The notes under the pieces were generated by a model. That model did not search any database and was not told where the DNA came from. It worked only from the letters and a program-made list of their open reading frames with translations. The position numbers were made by a program, and so were the translations under genes. Positions 48,352 to 56,891 of a DNA stretch of 64,000 bases are shown one piece after another. Every line of letters starts with the position of its first letter. Position 1 is the first letter of the stretch. Source of the DNA: Bog-473 sp963783245 (GTDB lineage Bacteria > Actinomycetota > Acidimicrobiia > Acidimicrobiales > RAAP-2); the NCBI GenBank assembly GCA_963783245.1, contig CAWAMS010000002.1, positions 1,488,001 through 1,552,000 of the forward strand, written 5' to 3'.

Positions 48352-50316
48352 TCACCCCGTCGCCGCCATGACTGCAGCTTCGACAATCTGAATGTCCGGA
48401 GGCTGGATGGCAAGTGGCCCGCCGGCGACGGGTATTTGCCACACCATGGTGAGGTAGGGCGTGGGTTGCTGCACGCTCCCCGGCGGGCAGGGCGTCACAC
48501 CGGTGATCTGAAGAGGGATTGTGGCTGACGCAGTGTTTGGCCCACATGTATTGGTGCGCTGGTGCCATTGGACCAAGGGGCCATATGGCATTGGTGGAGT
48601 GGCCACCGTCGAAGGCAGGATATACATGGCAGCCGCCAGAACTTCTTGTCCAGAGGGTGTCTGGGCAAAGACCAGCCCATCGACGTGCTGGGGACTGAGA
48701 GTCCGCTTTGCTGCAGCATTTGCGGCAACGATCGTCGGATTGACGTAGTACGTCACCGGGTAGGTGGTCGGCGAAACGGACACGTAGCCAGCTGCGGCAG
48801 CGGCGTCCGGCGAGGCGTAGGGCGCGACCGCCTGGCTGGTCGACTGAACGTACTGCACCGCATTGATCTCCTGGGAGAACGTGGGCTCAGTCGCGCAACC
48901 AGATTCGGCCATATGGATCGCGTCAGCTCCGTTCCCACCCTGTGCCAACAACTCTTGGGCCAAAGCGGTCGGTAGTGCTGGTCCGGTGTAGGACCAGTTG
49001 GCCTTGGTGGTATTGAGGCCCGCTGCTGCGCTGGCGTCCGAGCCGTTCATGTTCATGCCGAGAGTGCCGCTCATGATCATGTTGGGCGTATTGTTCACAT
49101 CGAGCCCCGTTCTCGGCGCCCCGTTGTTGCCGTTGGTGCATGCAGCAGTGCTCGATGTCGCAGACCCCGATGTCGATGAACCCGACATGCCTGCCATGCC
49201 CGACATCGCGGTGCCCGGCGATTCCTGCGCTGCCACCGGATAGGCAGCGGCCAAGAACAGCGCGACAGCAAGTACCACCATCCCTCCTAACGCAACGACC
49301 GGCGCTCGAAAGAGCAAGGTAGAAAACGGGGACCGCCACGTTGAGGCGTCAGGCAATACAGCAGGCACCATGGCGAAGGCCAAAAGGACAATGAGCGGTC
49401 CGGTGTTCGGATCGGTGCCGGATCCGGTAAAGATCCCCCCCAAACCTTGGCCGCTGATCCAGAAGGATGCGGCCAGTAGCCCACCAAAACAGAGGAAGGG
49501 AGACGGTCGGCGCACGAACAACGGTGCGAATCCAACGATGAGTGACGCAATGGCCAAGAGCCATGTCGTCCCCACGCTCCCGTGGGTGAAACGGTTCCCG
49601 ACACTGTTGAGAAAGTGTGCGTACGCGCTCGGCTCTCCCGATGACATTCCGCTAATCGCGCTCGACACCGACGTGGCAGTTCGGTTGTCGGGCAACAGGA
49701 AAAGCACTGCCGCCAGTGACCAGTAGCCACACCAGACCAGTAGGGGGGTCGCTGCTCCCCCAAGTCCCTGTCCTGCGACAGATGAGGCGATGCCGACTGG
49801 AACTTCGGTTTCCTCACCCTCACCGACCTTGGTCCCATGCGGCCACGCCATCAGCCCCAAGAAGCCATAGATGAAGACTGAGCCTGGTGCTCCGGTCAGG
49901 GCCGAGGCTGAGCCGGTGAAAATCAGTCCGAGTCCTTCGCCAAAGAACCAGACGCCAAACGCCCAGAAGAAGGAGACGACCAATGCCGGACGTACGGTGC
50001 GCCGGAAAAGCAGTCCTCCGCCGATCGCTACTTGGATGAGAGCAAAAAAGGTATTCCACACGGCAACATGAGGCTCTACGAAGTGACCCACGTTGGTGAT
50101 GATCCAGCTGATGACGGCTGGCTGGCCGTGCGCATTGTTCAACAGATAGGTGGTCGCGAAGCCCTTCCCGAACATGAAGGGCTGAAACTGCAGCCCGGCA
50201 TCGAGGAGCCAGAACAGGCCGAGAATGATCTGTAGGGTGCGCTGAGTCTTGAAGGGCCACCACGCTCGTGGAGGATGCTCGACAGCCAGATCGGGTTCTT
50301 CTTCCGTGATGGTCAT
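48352..50316 (-). CDS. Met-rich multi-pass membrane protein with exported C-terminal domain
   Basis: A 654-residue protein. The first 370 residues hold about 8-9 membrane helices (for example RTLQIILGLFWLLDAGLQFQ and FFWAFGVWFFGEGLGLIFTG). Then comes a Met/Ser/Gly-rich linker (AMSGMAGMSGSST, NMIMSGTLGMNMNGS) that resembles copper-binding Met motifs. The exported C-terminal domain has VDGLVFAQTPSG and the motif LVQWHQRTNTCG. Divergent to it is an Sco1-type copper chaperone gene with a palindromic operator between, so a role in copper handling or oxidase assembly is inferred. There is no recognised family name. Confidence 0.6.
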   Translation of the reverse strand: MTITEEEPDLAVEHPPRAWWPFKTQRTLQIILGLFWLLDAGLQFQPFMFGKGFATTYLLNNAHGQPAVISWIITNVGHFVEPHVAVWNTFFALIQVAIGGGLLFRRTVRPALVVSFFWAFGVWFFGEGLGLIFTGSASALTGAPGSVFIYGFLGLMAWPHGTKVGEGEETEVPVGIASSVAGQGLGGAATPLLVWCGYWSLAAVLFLLPDNRTATSVSSAISGMSSGEPSAYAHFLNSVGNRFTHGSVGTTWLLAIASLIVGFAPLFVRRPSPFLCFGGLLAASFWISGQGLGGIFTGSGTDPNTGPLIVLLAFAMVPAVLPDASTWRSPFSTLLFRAPVVALGGMVVLAVALFLAAAYPVAAQESPGTAMSGMAGMSGSSTSGSATSSTAACTNGNNGAPRTGLDVNNTPNMIMSGTLGMNMNGSDASAAAGLNTTKANWSYTGPALPTALAQELLAQGGNGADAIHMAESGCATEPTFSQEINAVQYVQSTSQAVAPYASPDAAAAAGYVSVSPTTYPVTYYVNPTIVAANAAAKRTLSPQHVDGLVFAQTPSGQEVLAAAMYILPSTVATPPMPYGPLVQWHQRTNTCGPNTASATIPLQITGVTPCPPGSVQQPTPYLTMVWQIPVAGGPLAIQPPDIQIVEAAVMAATG

Positions 50317-50409
50317 GTCATGTCCTCCAGTAACCCGAACAGGCGGAGATCCTCACGCCGTGTCACTTCCGGACGTTACGCGACCGCTCGCGGCATCAGT
50401 CGTTTTGAT

Positions 50410-50428
50410 CTACTACGGAGTGTAGTAG
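50410..50428. promoter_or_regulatory. Palindromic operator in the divergent promoter
   Basis: CTACTAC-GGAGT-GTAGTAG is a perfect 7-bp inverted repeat. It holds TGTAGTA and a near match to TACTACA, the half-sites of BlaI/MecI/CopY family repressors. It lies between two divergent genes and could regulate both. No such repressor gene is in the window. Confidence 0.6.
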
Positions 50429-50527
50429 TACGGTGCCCGCTGTGCTCAGCTCCGCGGCCGATGTCCAGTCCCTTGGAAGGACAAGGCAACGAAACCGACG
50501 TGCAGTGTGCTCTACGGTGCGTGACCA

Positions 50528-51303
50528 TTGAGCAACAACTACCCAGCACCAACTGCTGCGCATTCCGTCGTGCGAAGGGCCCTTTTCGGCTCAGTGATCT
50601 TCTTGTGCGCAGCTCTTGTCCTTTCTGCATGTGGCTCCGGCGTTCCCGCTGCCCCACCACCCGGCCAAGGCGTCGTCGTTGACCGTCCCGTCCCTGCTAT
50701 TCCGCTAATTTCAGCTCGAACGGTACCCCGACGTCGCTGGCCGCGTATCGGGGGAAGTACATCGTGATGGCCAACTTCCTCACCCTCTGCCAGGATGAAT
50801 GTCCGCTCGTTACCGGAGCGTTCATCACCTTGCAGAGCGAGGTCCGCGCCGCCGGGCTGGGCAACCAGGTCGTGTTCATGGAGATCACCGTCGACCCTGA
50901 GCGCGACACGCCAGCCAGGCTGCGGGCCTACTCGAAAGAGTTTGGTGCCGACTGGCCCCTGCTGACCGGGACGCCGGCGAATCTTCGCGCCCTTTGGAAG
51001 TTCTTCGGTGTCTCTGTCCAGATTGTCCCCGAGGAACAACCGCCAAAACTCGATTGGTATACCGGAAAGCCGCTGACCTACGACGTCAATCACACCGACG
51101 GGTACATTTTGATCAACCGACAGGGCCATGAACGCTTTGTGGACGCCAACGCACCGAATCTCCATGGCCATCTCAAGAAATCCCTGGAGAACCTGCTCAA
51201 TGACGGGGGCGTTCGGAACCTCAAAGATCAGAGCAAACCAAACTGGACGATCACGGATGCGCTGTCCTCCATAAGTTGGCTCGTCGGTCGCAATATCGCC
51301 TAG
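50528..51303 (+). CDS. Sco1/SenC-type copper chaperone lipoprotein (one frameshift)
   Basis: About 258 residues of thioredoxin-like fold. The N-terminus is a lipoprotein signal (FLCAALVLSACGSG, lipobox LSAC). The copper-binding pair is in CQDECPLVTGAF (CxxxCP), the second copper ligand His is in YDVNHTDGYILINRQGHERF, and FMEITVDPERDTP follows. One frame change is needed near 50708; after it the residues SSNGTPTSLAAYRGKY complete the first strands. It is membrane-anchored on the outside and delivers copper to the CuA site of cytochrome oxidase. The start is TTG 50528. Confidence 0.88.
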
Positions 51304-51466
51304 ACGGGATCTCCGAAAAGCCTGAACGTCATATGGGCTCTGGAACGGACCCTAGGTCGACCGCCTCGTTCATGGAATGACCGACTGCGGACGTGTCGTA
51401 ATCCCCCTTTCACGCCATCACGTTGTCGATGGCGAAGGGGTCGAGCACCGGCTGCGCACGGGATTC

Positions 51467-51691
51467 TTACCGGTGCGTATAGCGATGCACGACTCCGGCC
51501 CCAAACCACGCCAACGCCCCAATGAGGGCTGCGACGAGGACGATGACCCATAACGACCAAATGAAGTGCCAGGCCAAAAAGTGGACCCTGATCTTTTCGG
51601 TGTTCTGGACCATGAAAATGACGAGCGCAGCGATTCCGACCAGCGAGAAAATCACCCCGACGCCAATGCGACTCCGTTGAGGCATGTGCAT
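51467..51691 (-). CDS. LapA-domain (DUF1049) small membrane protein
   Basis: A 74-residue protein with two membrane helices, VIFSLVGIAALVIFMVQNTE and WVIVLVAALIGALAWFGAGV. The FMVQN and intervening hydrophobic strand are the LapA/DUF1049 pattern. It begins ATG at 51691 and ends HRYTHR. Related proteins exist in most bacteria; in Actinobacteria the function is unknown. Confidence 0.75.
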   Translation of the reverse strand: MHMPQRSRIGVGVIFSLVGIAALVIFMVQNTEKIRVHFLAWHFIWSLWVIVLVAALIGALAWFGAGVVHRYTHR

Positions 51692-51858
51692 GACCCCCTT
51701 GGCAGCACGACCCGGACGGCTGACCGTTTACGCCAGGCCCGTGTAGGTCGAACCTTATCCGAAGGCGTCGGGGCAACCCATGGATGGCGGCCCCGGTGGC
51801 GTCACAGCCTCCCTCCCGTCGTCCCACCGGCCAGGCCCCAGGCCGACTGACGCGACAA

Positions 51859-51876
51859 AGCGCCCCGAGGGGCGCT
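51859..51876. terminator. GC-rich hairpin
   Basis: AGCGCCCC and GGGGCGCT form an 8-bp stem around GA. Its association with any gene is unclear because the nearest genes point away. No T-tract follows. Confidence 0.35.
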
Positions 51877-52161
51877 CAGTCGTCCGACTGCCATGGGCCG
51901 GGCGCCCATTCTGTCAGGTCGCTACCGCAGCCCCTTCCGCAACCCCTCGAGCGCCACGAGGCGTCCCCTGATCGAGGCAAGGTCGGCTCGGATCCCAGTG
52001 AAACTCTGACCGTACGGCTTCCTCTTCGAGAATCGGTCGTTGCACCCAGATTGCAACCCAAGTAGCCACCGAACTCGAATACGTTTGGATGGTGCTCAGT
52101 CCGGCCTGTCATTGCGGGGTGGGAGATTGGTCCTCGGAATGATCGGCGAATTGGAGACCAC

Positions 52162-52365
52162 ATGACGACCCGGAGGATTCGGACGGTTGGCGATCTGATC
52201 GACCGACTGCAGGAATTCAATCGTGACATGCCAATTCGAACCGCAGATTCCATTCACGGGACCTCCGACAAATCCGAATTCGTCTTCGCGGTGAGCCTCC
52301 TGCCGCCGGCGAACGATGCCGTCGCCGTCTGGCACCTGGACGCCAATGCCGAATACGTGCGGTGA
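52162..52365 (+). CDS. Small hypothetical protein
   Basis: A 67-residue protein: RTVGDLIDRLQEFNRDMPIR then SEFVFAVSLLPPANDAVAVW. The first part resembles a helical motif (TVGDLIERLQ...) of phage-borne or small regulatory proteins. A GGAGA lies upstream of the ATG. Function unknown. Confidence 0.5.
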   Translation: MTTRRIRTVGDLIDRLQEFNRDMPIRTADSIHGTSDKSEFVFAVSLLPPANDAVAVWHLDANAEYVR

Positions 52366-52425
52366 CCTTGTATCGACATCGTCACCCGCAACCGACCGCC
52401 TGGCGGTGCTTGGAGGATGGGCGCT

Positions 52426-52599
52426 TTAGGCGTCGAGGGTGGCCACGGCAATCCAGCCGGAATCGGCCAACCAATACCCGAGCTGGCACCGCACACAGAC
52501 TTTCGAAGGATCTATCGTGGGGATGTCGATCGGAACGAAACTCTGGCCTTCGAGCGGATCGGTCAATGGGTCCCCGCAATTGGGGCAACGGGTCTCCAT
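52426..52599 (-). CDS. Zinc-ribbon mini-protein
   Basis: A 57-residue protein, METRCPNCGDPLTDPLEGQS at the start, with a second pair CVRC near residue 40, so a four-Cys zinc ribbon. It begins 4 bp after the stop of the upstream gene (52604-52840) in the same direction, giving a two-gene operon. Confidence 0.6.
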   Translation of the reverse strand: METRCPNCGDPLTDPLEGQSFVPIDIPTIDPSKVCVRCQLGYWLADSGWIAVATLDA

Positions 52600-52603
52600 G
52601 CGA

Positions 52604-52840
52604 TCAGTCACCCGCGGTTCCGAGCGCCGGCTCAAGCCAATAGGCCCGAACTTGCTCGCCCAAATCGTTCTGTACGAACACGACAGCACCGATGATCCTT
52701 CCGACCGAACCATCCGCCATGCGGAGCACGTCGTCCATCCGTTCGGCAAAAGCGGCCCCGGAGGCGGTCGTAAAGGTGCATCCGTCGGCGCTGGTGGCGA
52801 CGACTCGACCAGTGGGTCCTCGAGCCCTGAGCTGGTCCAT
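52604..52840 (-). CDS. Small hypothetical beta-rich protein
   Basis: A 78-residue protein: MDQLRARGPTGRVVATSADG then RIIGAVVFVQNDLGEQVRAY. The alternating hydrophobic strands suggest a small beta-barrel. It is followed at once by the zinc-ribbon mini-protein. No family recognised. Confidence 0.5.
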   Translation of the reverse strand: MDQLRARGPTGRVVATSADGCTFTTASGAAFAERMDDVLRMADGSVGRIIGAVVFVQNDLGEQVRAYWLEPALGTAGD

Positions 52841-52937
52841 GGTCGAGCATAGGTCCTGTGAGCGGGCTGGGATAGGCCCATTTTTGGAGCGGGCCGGGGA
52901 CCGTGGGAGACTCGCGCCAACGGCGAGGAGCACGGAC

Positions 52938-53108
52938 GTGGCGACCGAGACGGTGCAGGGCTACGGCCCGCGTTGCCATACCTGCGACCTCGGAATCGAG
53001 ATGCGCTACTCCCTCAGTGGACCGAGGTCGAAGAACCAGGGCCACTGGTCCCACCAGGACACCGTGGCTGGGATCGCGGCGGACCTGGACCACCACGCGC
53101 TGCGGTAG
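52938..53108 (+). CDS. CxxC mini-protein
   Basis: A 56-residue ORF, VATETVQGYGPRCHTCDLGI at the start, with one CHTC pair and a His-rich end (DLDHHALR). GAGGAG lies 12-17 bp upstream of the GTG. Weak individually, but it sits among other Cys-rich mini-genes. Confidence 0.4.
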   Translation: MATETVQGYGPRCHTCDLGIEMRYSLSGPRSKNQGHWSHQDTVAGIAADLDHHALR

Positions 53109-53180
53109 GGGCTACGGCTCGATGGACACCTTCCGGCATGACGACCCACGTGCTCCGTCGTGGGCCAGGTGAGCGGACGT

Positions 53181-53324
53181 TCACGATTTGAGGCTCTCGT
53201 CGTCGGTCACCAGCCAGCAAAAATCACATCCCTTCGGCGCTCGGCACACCCGGAGATTTGGCTCAGCGGTCGCCCACTCGGTCTCCTCGTTCCCGCATTC
53301 CGGGCATTTGAGGCGATCATCCAC
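53181..53324 (-). CDS. Zinc-ribbon mini-protein with five cysteines
   Basis: A 47-residue ORF: VDDRLKCPECGNEETEWATA, then VCRAPKGCDFCWLVTDDES. Cys lie at 7, 10, 27, 33 and 36. The first pair and the last CxxC look like a zinc knuckle. GTG at 53324 is the likely start. It is short, and the conserved-looking Cys spacing is the main support. Confidence 0.5.
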   Translation of the reverse strand: MDDRLKCPECGNEETEWATAEPNLRVCRAPKGCDFCWLVTDDESLKS

Positions 53325-53483
53325 TCCTCGAACATAGCGATCCGCACGACGCATGGGACGGCGCCCGTCGCCCGCTCGGGCGTCGACGGCCCCCTCGGAG
53401 CGTCAGCCCGGCCAGGCGGCTCGATTTTGGCGGGTGCGGTCACCTCCGCAAAGCAGGGCGTATCCGATGCGATACTTAGAACC

Positions 53484-53678
53484 GTGGTGGAGGAATCCGA
53501 CGAATCACCAGGCCCTCCCGACGGGATTGAGCGGCGACAGAGTGTTCGCAGAGATGGCGGTGACCGTCGCACGCATGATGTGCCCCCACCTGGCGGTGTA
53601 GATCGGCGTAAAGGACAGAGGCGAGAAGGCGACAGACGTCTGCCTGGGAGCGAGGATGAGGGCGAGCTCTCGCCTTAG
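53484..53678 (+). CDS. Small Arg/Gly-rich charged protein
   Basis: A 64-residue hydrophilic ORF with repeated RR-containing units (ERRQSVRRDGGDRRTH and DRRKGQRREGDRR), flanked by acidic ends. Such patterns occur in unstructured RNA- or nucleotide-binding tails. Starts at GTG 53484 or 53487. Convergent with the next ORF, the stops overlap in TTAG. Confidence 0.35.
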   Translation: MVEESDESPGPPDGIERRQSVRRDGGDRRTHDVPPPGGVDRRKGQRREGDRRLPGSEDEGELSP

Positions 53679-53884
53679 TTGGGCATGTCGCTCACCTCCG
53701 GCGTACGCACCCGCCACACGTCCAGACGCCAGCTCTTCCCTTTGCCGTCCTTCCAGATCCCTCTCCATGCGGGCGGCTTGTGGCAGTGCGACGCCTGCAG
53801 CTGAGGCGAGTGCACGAGCCGGGAGCACCTACCGGGCTTTGCCGAGAATGAGAAGAGGACTGCGTCGCAACCGTCCCACCCAAC
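53675..53884 (-). CDS. Small PGRC/HC/PPAW protein, copy B (N-terminus uncertain)
   Basis: About 69 residues with FSFSAKPGRCSRLVHSPQLQ, then ASHCHKPPAWRGIWKDGKGK, matching the protein at 27573-27881 over the entire C-terminal half. No good start codon is found upstream before the neighbouring gene ends at 53902, so it may be truncated or frame-disrupted. Cys and His are conserved between copies. Confidence 0.5.
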   Translation of the reverse strand, partial: VGWDGCDAVLFSFSAKPGRCSRLVHSPQLQASHCHKPPAWRGIWKDGKGKSWRLDVWRVRTPEVSDMPN

Positions 53885-53901
53885 CCTCTCGGCGGAGTGG
53901 G

Positions 53902-54192
53902 CTAGGCAGAGCGAGCGAGCAACAGCTGAGCATTCGCGGCTGCCGCGCGATCGAGGCCCCGGTAGCGGATTGCCGCATCGGGTGCCGTGGTGCCGAAGAC
54001 CGGAAGCGCATAGATCTGACGCGCAAAGGTCTCCTTGGAGGCGAACTCGCCATAGAGGACCTCGAACCGCTTGAGGACGAGGAACCCGCAAGTGACCGGC
54101 TCAGGAGAAGGAATGCAATCGGACGTTACTCGTTGGGATTCGTCGAAGCGATCCCCGATGGGGTGAGCGACCATATCCTCGCAGTTGGCCAT
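53902..54192 (-). CDS. Hypothetical protein
   Basis: A 96-residue soluble protein: MANCEDMVAHPIGDRFDESQ then LVLKRFEVLYGEFASKETFA. The ATG at 54192 is preceded by a clean gap of 36 bp to the divergent gene. No family recognised. Confidence 0.5.
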   Translation of the reverse strand: MANCEDMVAHPIGDRFDESQRVTSDCIPSPEPVTCGFLVLKRFEVLYGEFASKETFARQIYALPVFGTTAPDAAIRYRGLDRAAAANAQLLLARSA

Positions 54193-54228
54193 TGAGCTGG
54201 ATCGTTGGATATCTCCTAATCTGCGGGA

Positions 54229-54801
54229 ATGGCTGCCCAACCACGACGAGGACCGAGCAGGACCGCAATGCAGCTGCGTATCTCCCTCATTGGTGTGACG
54301 CCGGCGATCTGGCGGCGGCTGTTGGTGCCCGGGGAGATCAAGCTGTCGAAGCTCCACACGATCTTCCAAGCGGCCATGGGATGGAAGGACAGCCATCTGC
54401 ACAGCTTCGAGATCGATGGCGAGCTCTATAGCACGCCATACGCCGAGCAGGACGACGACGTCGATGAGATCAACGAAGAGACCGTCGTGTTCTCCGATGT
54501 GGTGAGCGACGGGTCCCGATTCTTCTATGAGTACGACTTCGGAGACTCGTGGCGCCACGAGGTGGTGGTCGAGTCCGTGGACGCGATGCCCACGATCCTG
54601 AAGTCCGCCGTCTGTCTCGACGGGGAAAGAGCCTGTCCCCCCGAAGACTGCGGCGGCACCCGCCGGTATAGCGCTCTCCTCGAGGCGATGCACGACCCCG
54701 ACCACGCCGAGCCTTCCGTCGACGTCAGTGGGGCTGGTCGCTTTGACCCTGAGTTGTTCAACGTGGCCATTGTCAACGCCGCGCTGCAGCAGGTGCGCTG
54801 A
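54229..54801 (+). CDS. Plasmid pRiA4b ORF-3 family protein
   Basis: A 190-residue protein: MQLRISLIGVTPAIWRRLLV, then LSKLHTIFQAAMGWKDSHLH and FYEYDFGDSWRHEVVVE, then CLDGERACPPEDCGG. This is the pRiA4b ORF-3-like fold (also found in IS1096-associated TnpR-like proteins), which has unknown biochemistry. The Cys pattern near residue 130 may bind metal. ATG 54229 or the internal ATG at 54268 may be the start. Confidence 0.8.
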   Translation: MAAQPRRGPSRTAMQLRISLIGVTPAIWRRLLVPGEIKLSKLHTIFQAAMGWKDSHLHSFEIDGELYSTPYAEQDDDVDEINEETVVFSDVVSDGSRFFYEYDFGDSWRHEVVVESVDAMPTILKSAVCLDGERACPPEDCGGTRRYSALLEAMHDPDHAEPSVDVSGAGRFDPELFNVAIVNAALQQVR

Positions 54802-54931
54802 GTCACAATTCGCCAGCAAAGTCGTCGCTTTTCAAAGGCCGCGATTTTACCCACGAACGTCCTGACAACTACGTTGAGGTGCGCAAAGAGGGGGATCGCG
54901 CGGGTCATACCGCCGAAGGGAGCGTGAGAAG

Positions 54932-55822
54932 ATGCAACGCATTCGCGATGGACGCTGGTTGGCCAGGCGTCCTTCCAGGTTGGCCACTGTCGTCGCACTG
55001 GCGGGACTCTTCGTCGTCGGGGTCCAAGCCGTCGGCCTTCAGGCCGGGGGTGCGGCGGCGCCGGGCTTTGCCGAGCCCTTTGCGGGAACTCCGCAATATC
55101 AGGGCGTGGCGCCCACGGAGATCAGCTACCAGAGTCAGGTCAATCAACCGCTGGGACAGGTTGCCGCCGATGAGATTGCCCGGGAGATCGGCCTGGACAA
55201 ATCCGACGTGCTGACACCGGCGCAGTACCTGGCGTTCATCACCGGTCAAGGCAAGAACGGTTCCGGCAATCTCGAGAGTGCGGAATTGGTCGACGAAAGC
55301 GTGAAGATCCTCACCAACACGGTCGGTCACCCGTTGGCCTACAAAGATGACAGCGGCCACGTCGTCACGTCCGTTCTCGCCAGCTACGGCCTCTTCGTGA
55401 CGACCACCGGAGAGCTGGAAAGCCCGGCCTACTCGACCGCCCCGACGTACCTCGTCAACAAAGTGATCCAACCAACCGGCTACATGGGCACATGGATGAG
55501 GGCCAATGGCGCCACGAATACCCTCTTGCAGCTCTACAAGTCGGCGTACACGTCCGAAGTGGTCTACGGCAACGCGGCGCAACAGAGTTCGGAACCGGCT
55601 GAACTGATCACGAACACCAAGGGTGGTGTCAGCTCCGAGGTCGGGATGTCGATGGGTCCGGCACTGTGGATCGTCAATTTCGCGCTGCTCTACACGTTGA
55701 ACCCGTCATTGGCGGCAGAGATGCCGGCCAGGTGGGCCCCCATCCCTGCGCCCGTCGTCAAGGCGATCGTCAAGGGTGATGGCCAAGTGCCCTACAGCAA
55801 CGTGGCGTCCTACTTCCATTAG
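54932..55822 (+). CDS. Exported protein of unknown function
   Basis: A 296-residue protein: a basic start (MQRIRDGRWLARRPS), a signal helix (LATVVALAGLFVVGVQAVGL) and a secreted domain with DEIAREIGLDKSDVLTPAQY and LTNTVGHPLAYKDDSGHVVT. GGGAG lies 9-13 bp before the ATG. No known domain is recognised. It has only one Cys-poor sequence, consistent with an extracellular protein. Confidence 0.6.
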   Translation: MQRIRDGRWLARRPSRLATVVALAGLFVVGVQAVGLQAGGAAAPGFAEPFAGTPQYQGVAPTEISYQSQVNQPLGQVAADEIAREIGLDKSDVLTPAQYLAFITGQGKNGSGNLESAELVDESVKILTNTVGHPLAYKDDSGHVVTSVLASYGLFVTTTGELESPAYSTAPTYLVNKVIQPTGYMGTWMRANGATNTLLQLYKSAYTSEVVYGNAAQQSSEPAELITNTKGGVSSEVGMSMGPALWIVNFALLYTLNPSLAAEMPARWAPIPAPVVKAIVKGDGQVPYSNVASYFH

Positions 55823-55940
55823 CCCCCGCAGCGTGCGCAGGTTTTGGCCGGTGACCCAGCGGGATTCTCGAACAGCTGCACTCCGAACGTTGCGGACCCT
55901 GTACCCGAGCACGGCCGAGCCGGGTGGGTAGTCTGCGGGC

Positions 55941-56864
55941 ATGAGCATCGAAACCCGCCCCCTCGGGCGCACAGGCGCGGATGTGACCATTCTCGGTTAC
56001 GGCGCGATGGAGCTACGCGGCGCCCCCCGGGGCCCTGCGATCGAGGACGAGGAGGCGGGTCGAATTCTCAATGCCGTCCTCGACGGCGGCATCAACCTGA
56101 TCGACACGTCGCCCGACTACGGCCGCAGCGAGGAGCTCATCGGTCGCTTCGTGGGGCACCGCAGGGACGAGTTCTTCCTGGCGTCGAAGTGTGGGTGCCC
56201 ACTCGACCCGGCGCCGAACGCCACCCCGCCCTTTGCCCACGACTACGGCGCGGAGAACATCCGGGCCGGGACCGAACGGAGCCTCCAGAGGCTGGGCACG
56301 GACCACCTCGATCTCCTGCAGGTGCACATGTCCCCCAGCCGGGCCCAGATGGACACGGACCACACCATTGAGACCATGGTGTCGCTCCAGGCCGAAGGAA
56401 AGGTCCGCTTCATCGGGATGTCGGGGATCCTTCCCCATCTGCGTGACCACATCGAGATGGGCGTCTTCGACGTCTTTCAGATCCCCTACTCGGTGGTGCA
56501 GCGCGAGCACGAGGATCTGATCACTGCCGCCGTCGAGGCGGGTGCCGGCACGTTGATCCGGGGCGGCGCCGCCCGCGGGGCTCCGGCCGACGACAAAGGA
56601 TGGCGGCAAGGTCCGCTCGGGCTGCCCGAAGGAGAGGGTCAGCGGCGCTGGGAGTCGTCAGGGATGGACGACCTCCTGGGCGACATGGGGCGCCTCGAGT
56701 TCGTGTTGCGTTTCACGCTCAGCCACCCCGGCCTTGCGAGCACCATCGTCGGCACGTCGAAGATGGAGCACCTGCAATCCAATCTGGCCTTCGCCGAGAA
56801 GGGCCCTCTGCCGGCGGATCTCTCTGCGTCCGTGAAGAAGGCCTTGGGGCCGGTCCACTCGTAG
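55941..56864 (+). CDS. Aldo/keto reductase family protein
   Basis: A 307-residue TIM-barrel oxidoreductase. GRTGADVTILGYGAMELRG is the start, and the catalytic tetrad is visible as Asp/Tyr in LIDTSPDYGRSEELIG, Lys in ASKCGCPLDP and His in LDLLQVHMSPS. C-terminal ASTIVGTSKMEHLQSNLAFA is the NADP-binding region. It reduces an unknown carbonyl in the cytoplasm. Length and motifs are complete. Confidence 0.87.
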   Translation: MSIETRPLGRTGADVTILGYGAMELRGAPRGPAIEDEEAGRILNAVLDGGINLIDTSPDYGRSEELIGRFVGHRRDEFFLASKCGCPLDPAPNATPPFAHDYGAENIRAGTERSLQRLGTDHLDLLQVHMSPSRAQMDTDHTIETMVSLQAEGKVRFIGMSGILPHLRDHIEMGVFDVFQIPYSVVQREHEDLITAAVEAGAGTLIRGGAARGAPADDKGWRQGPLGLPEGEGQRRWESSGMDDLLGDMGRLEFVLRFTLSHPGLASTIVGTSKMEHLQSNLAFAEKGPLPADLSASVKKALGPVHS

Positions 56865-56891
56865 GCGGCGCACTGCGCACGGTGTCGGCGG

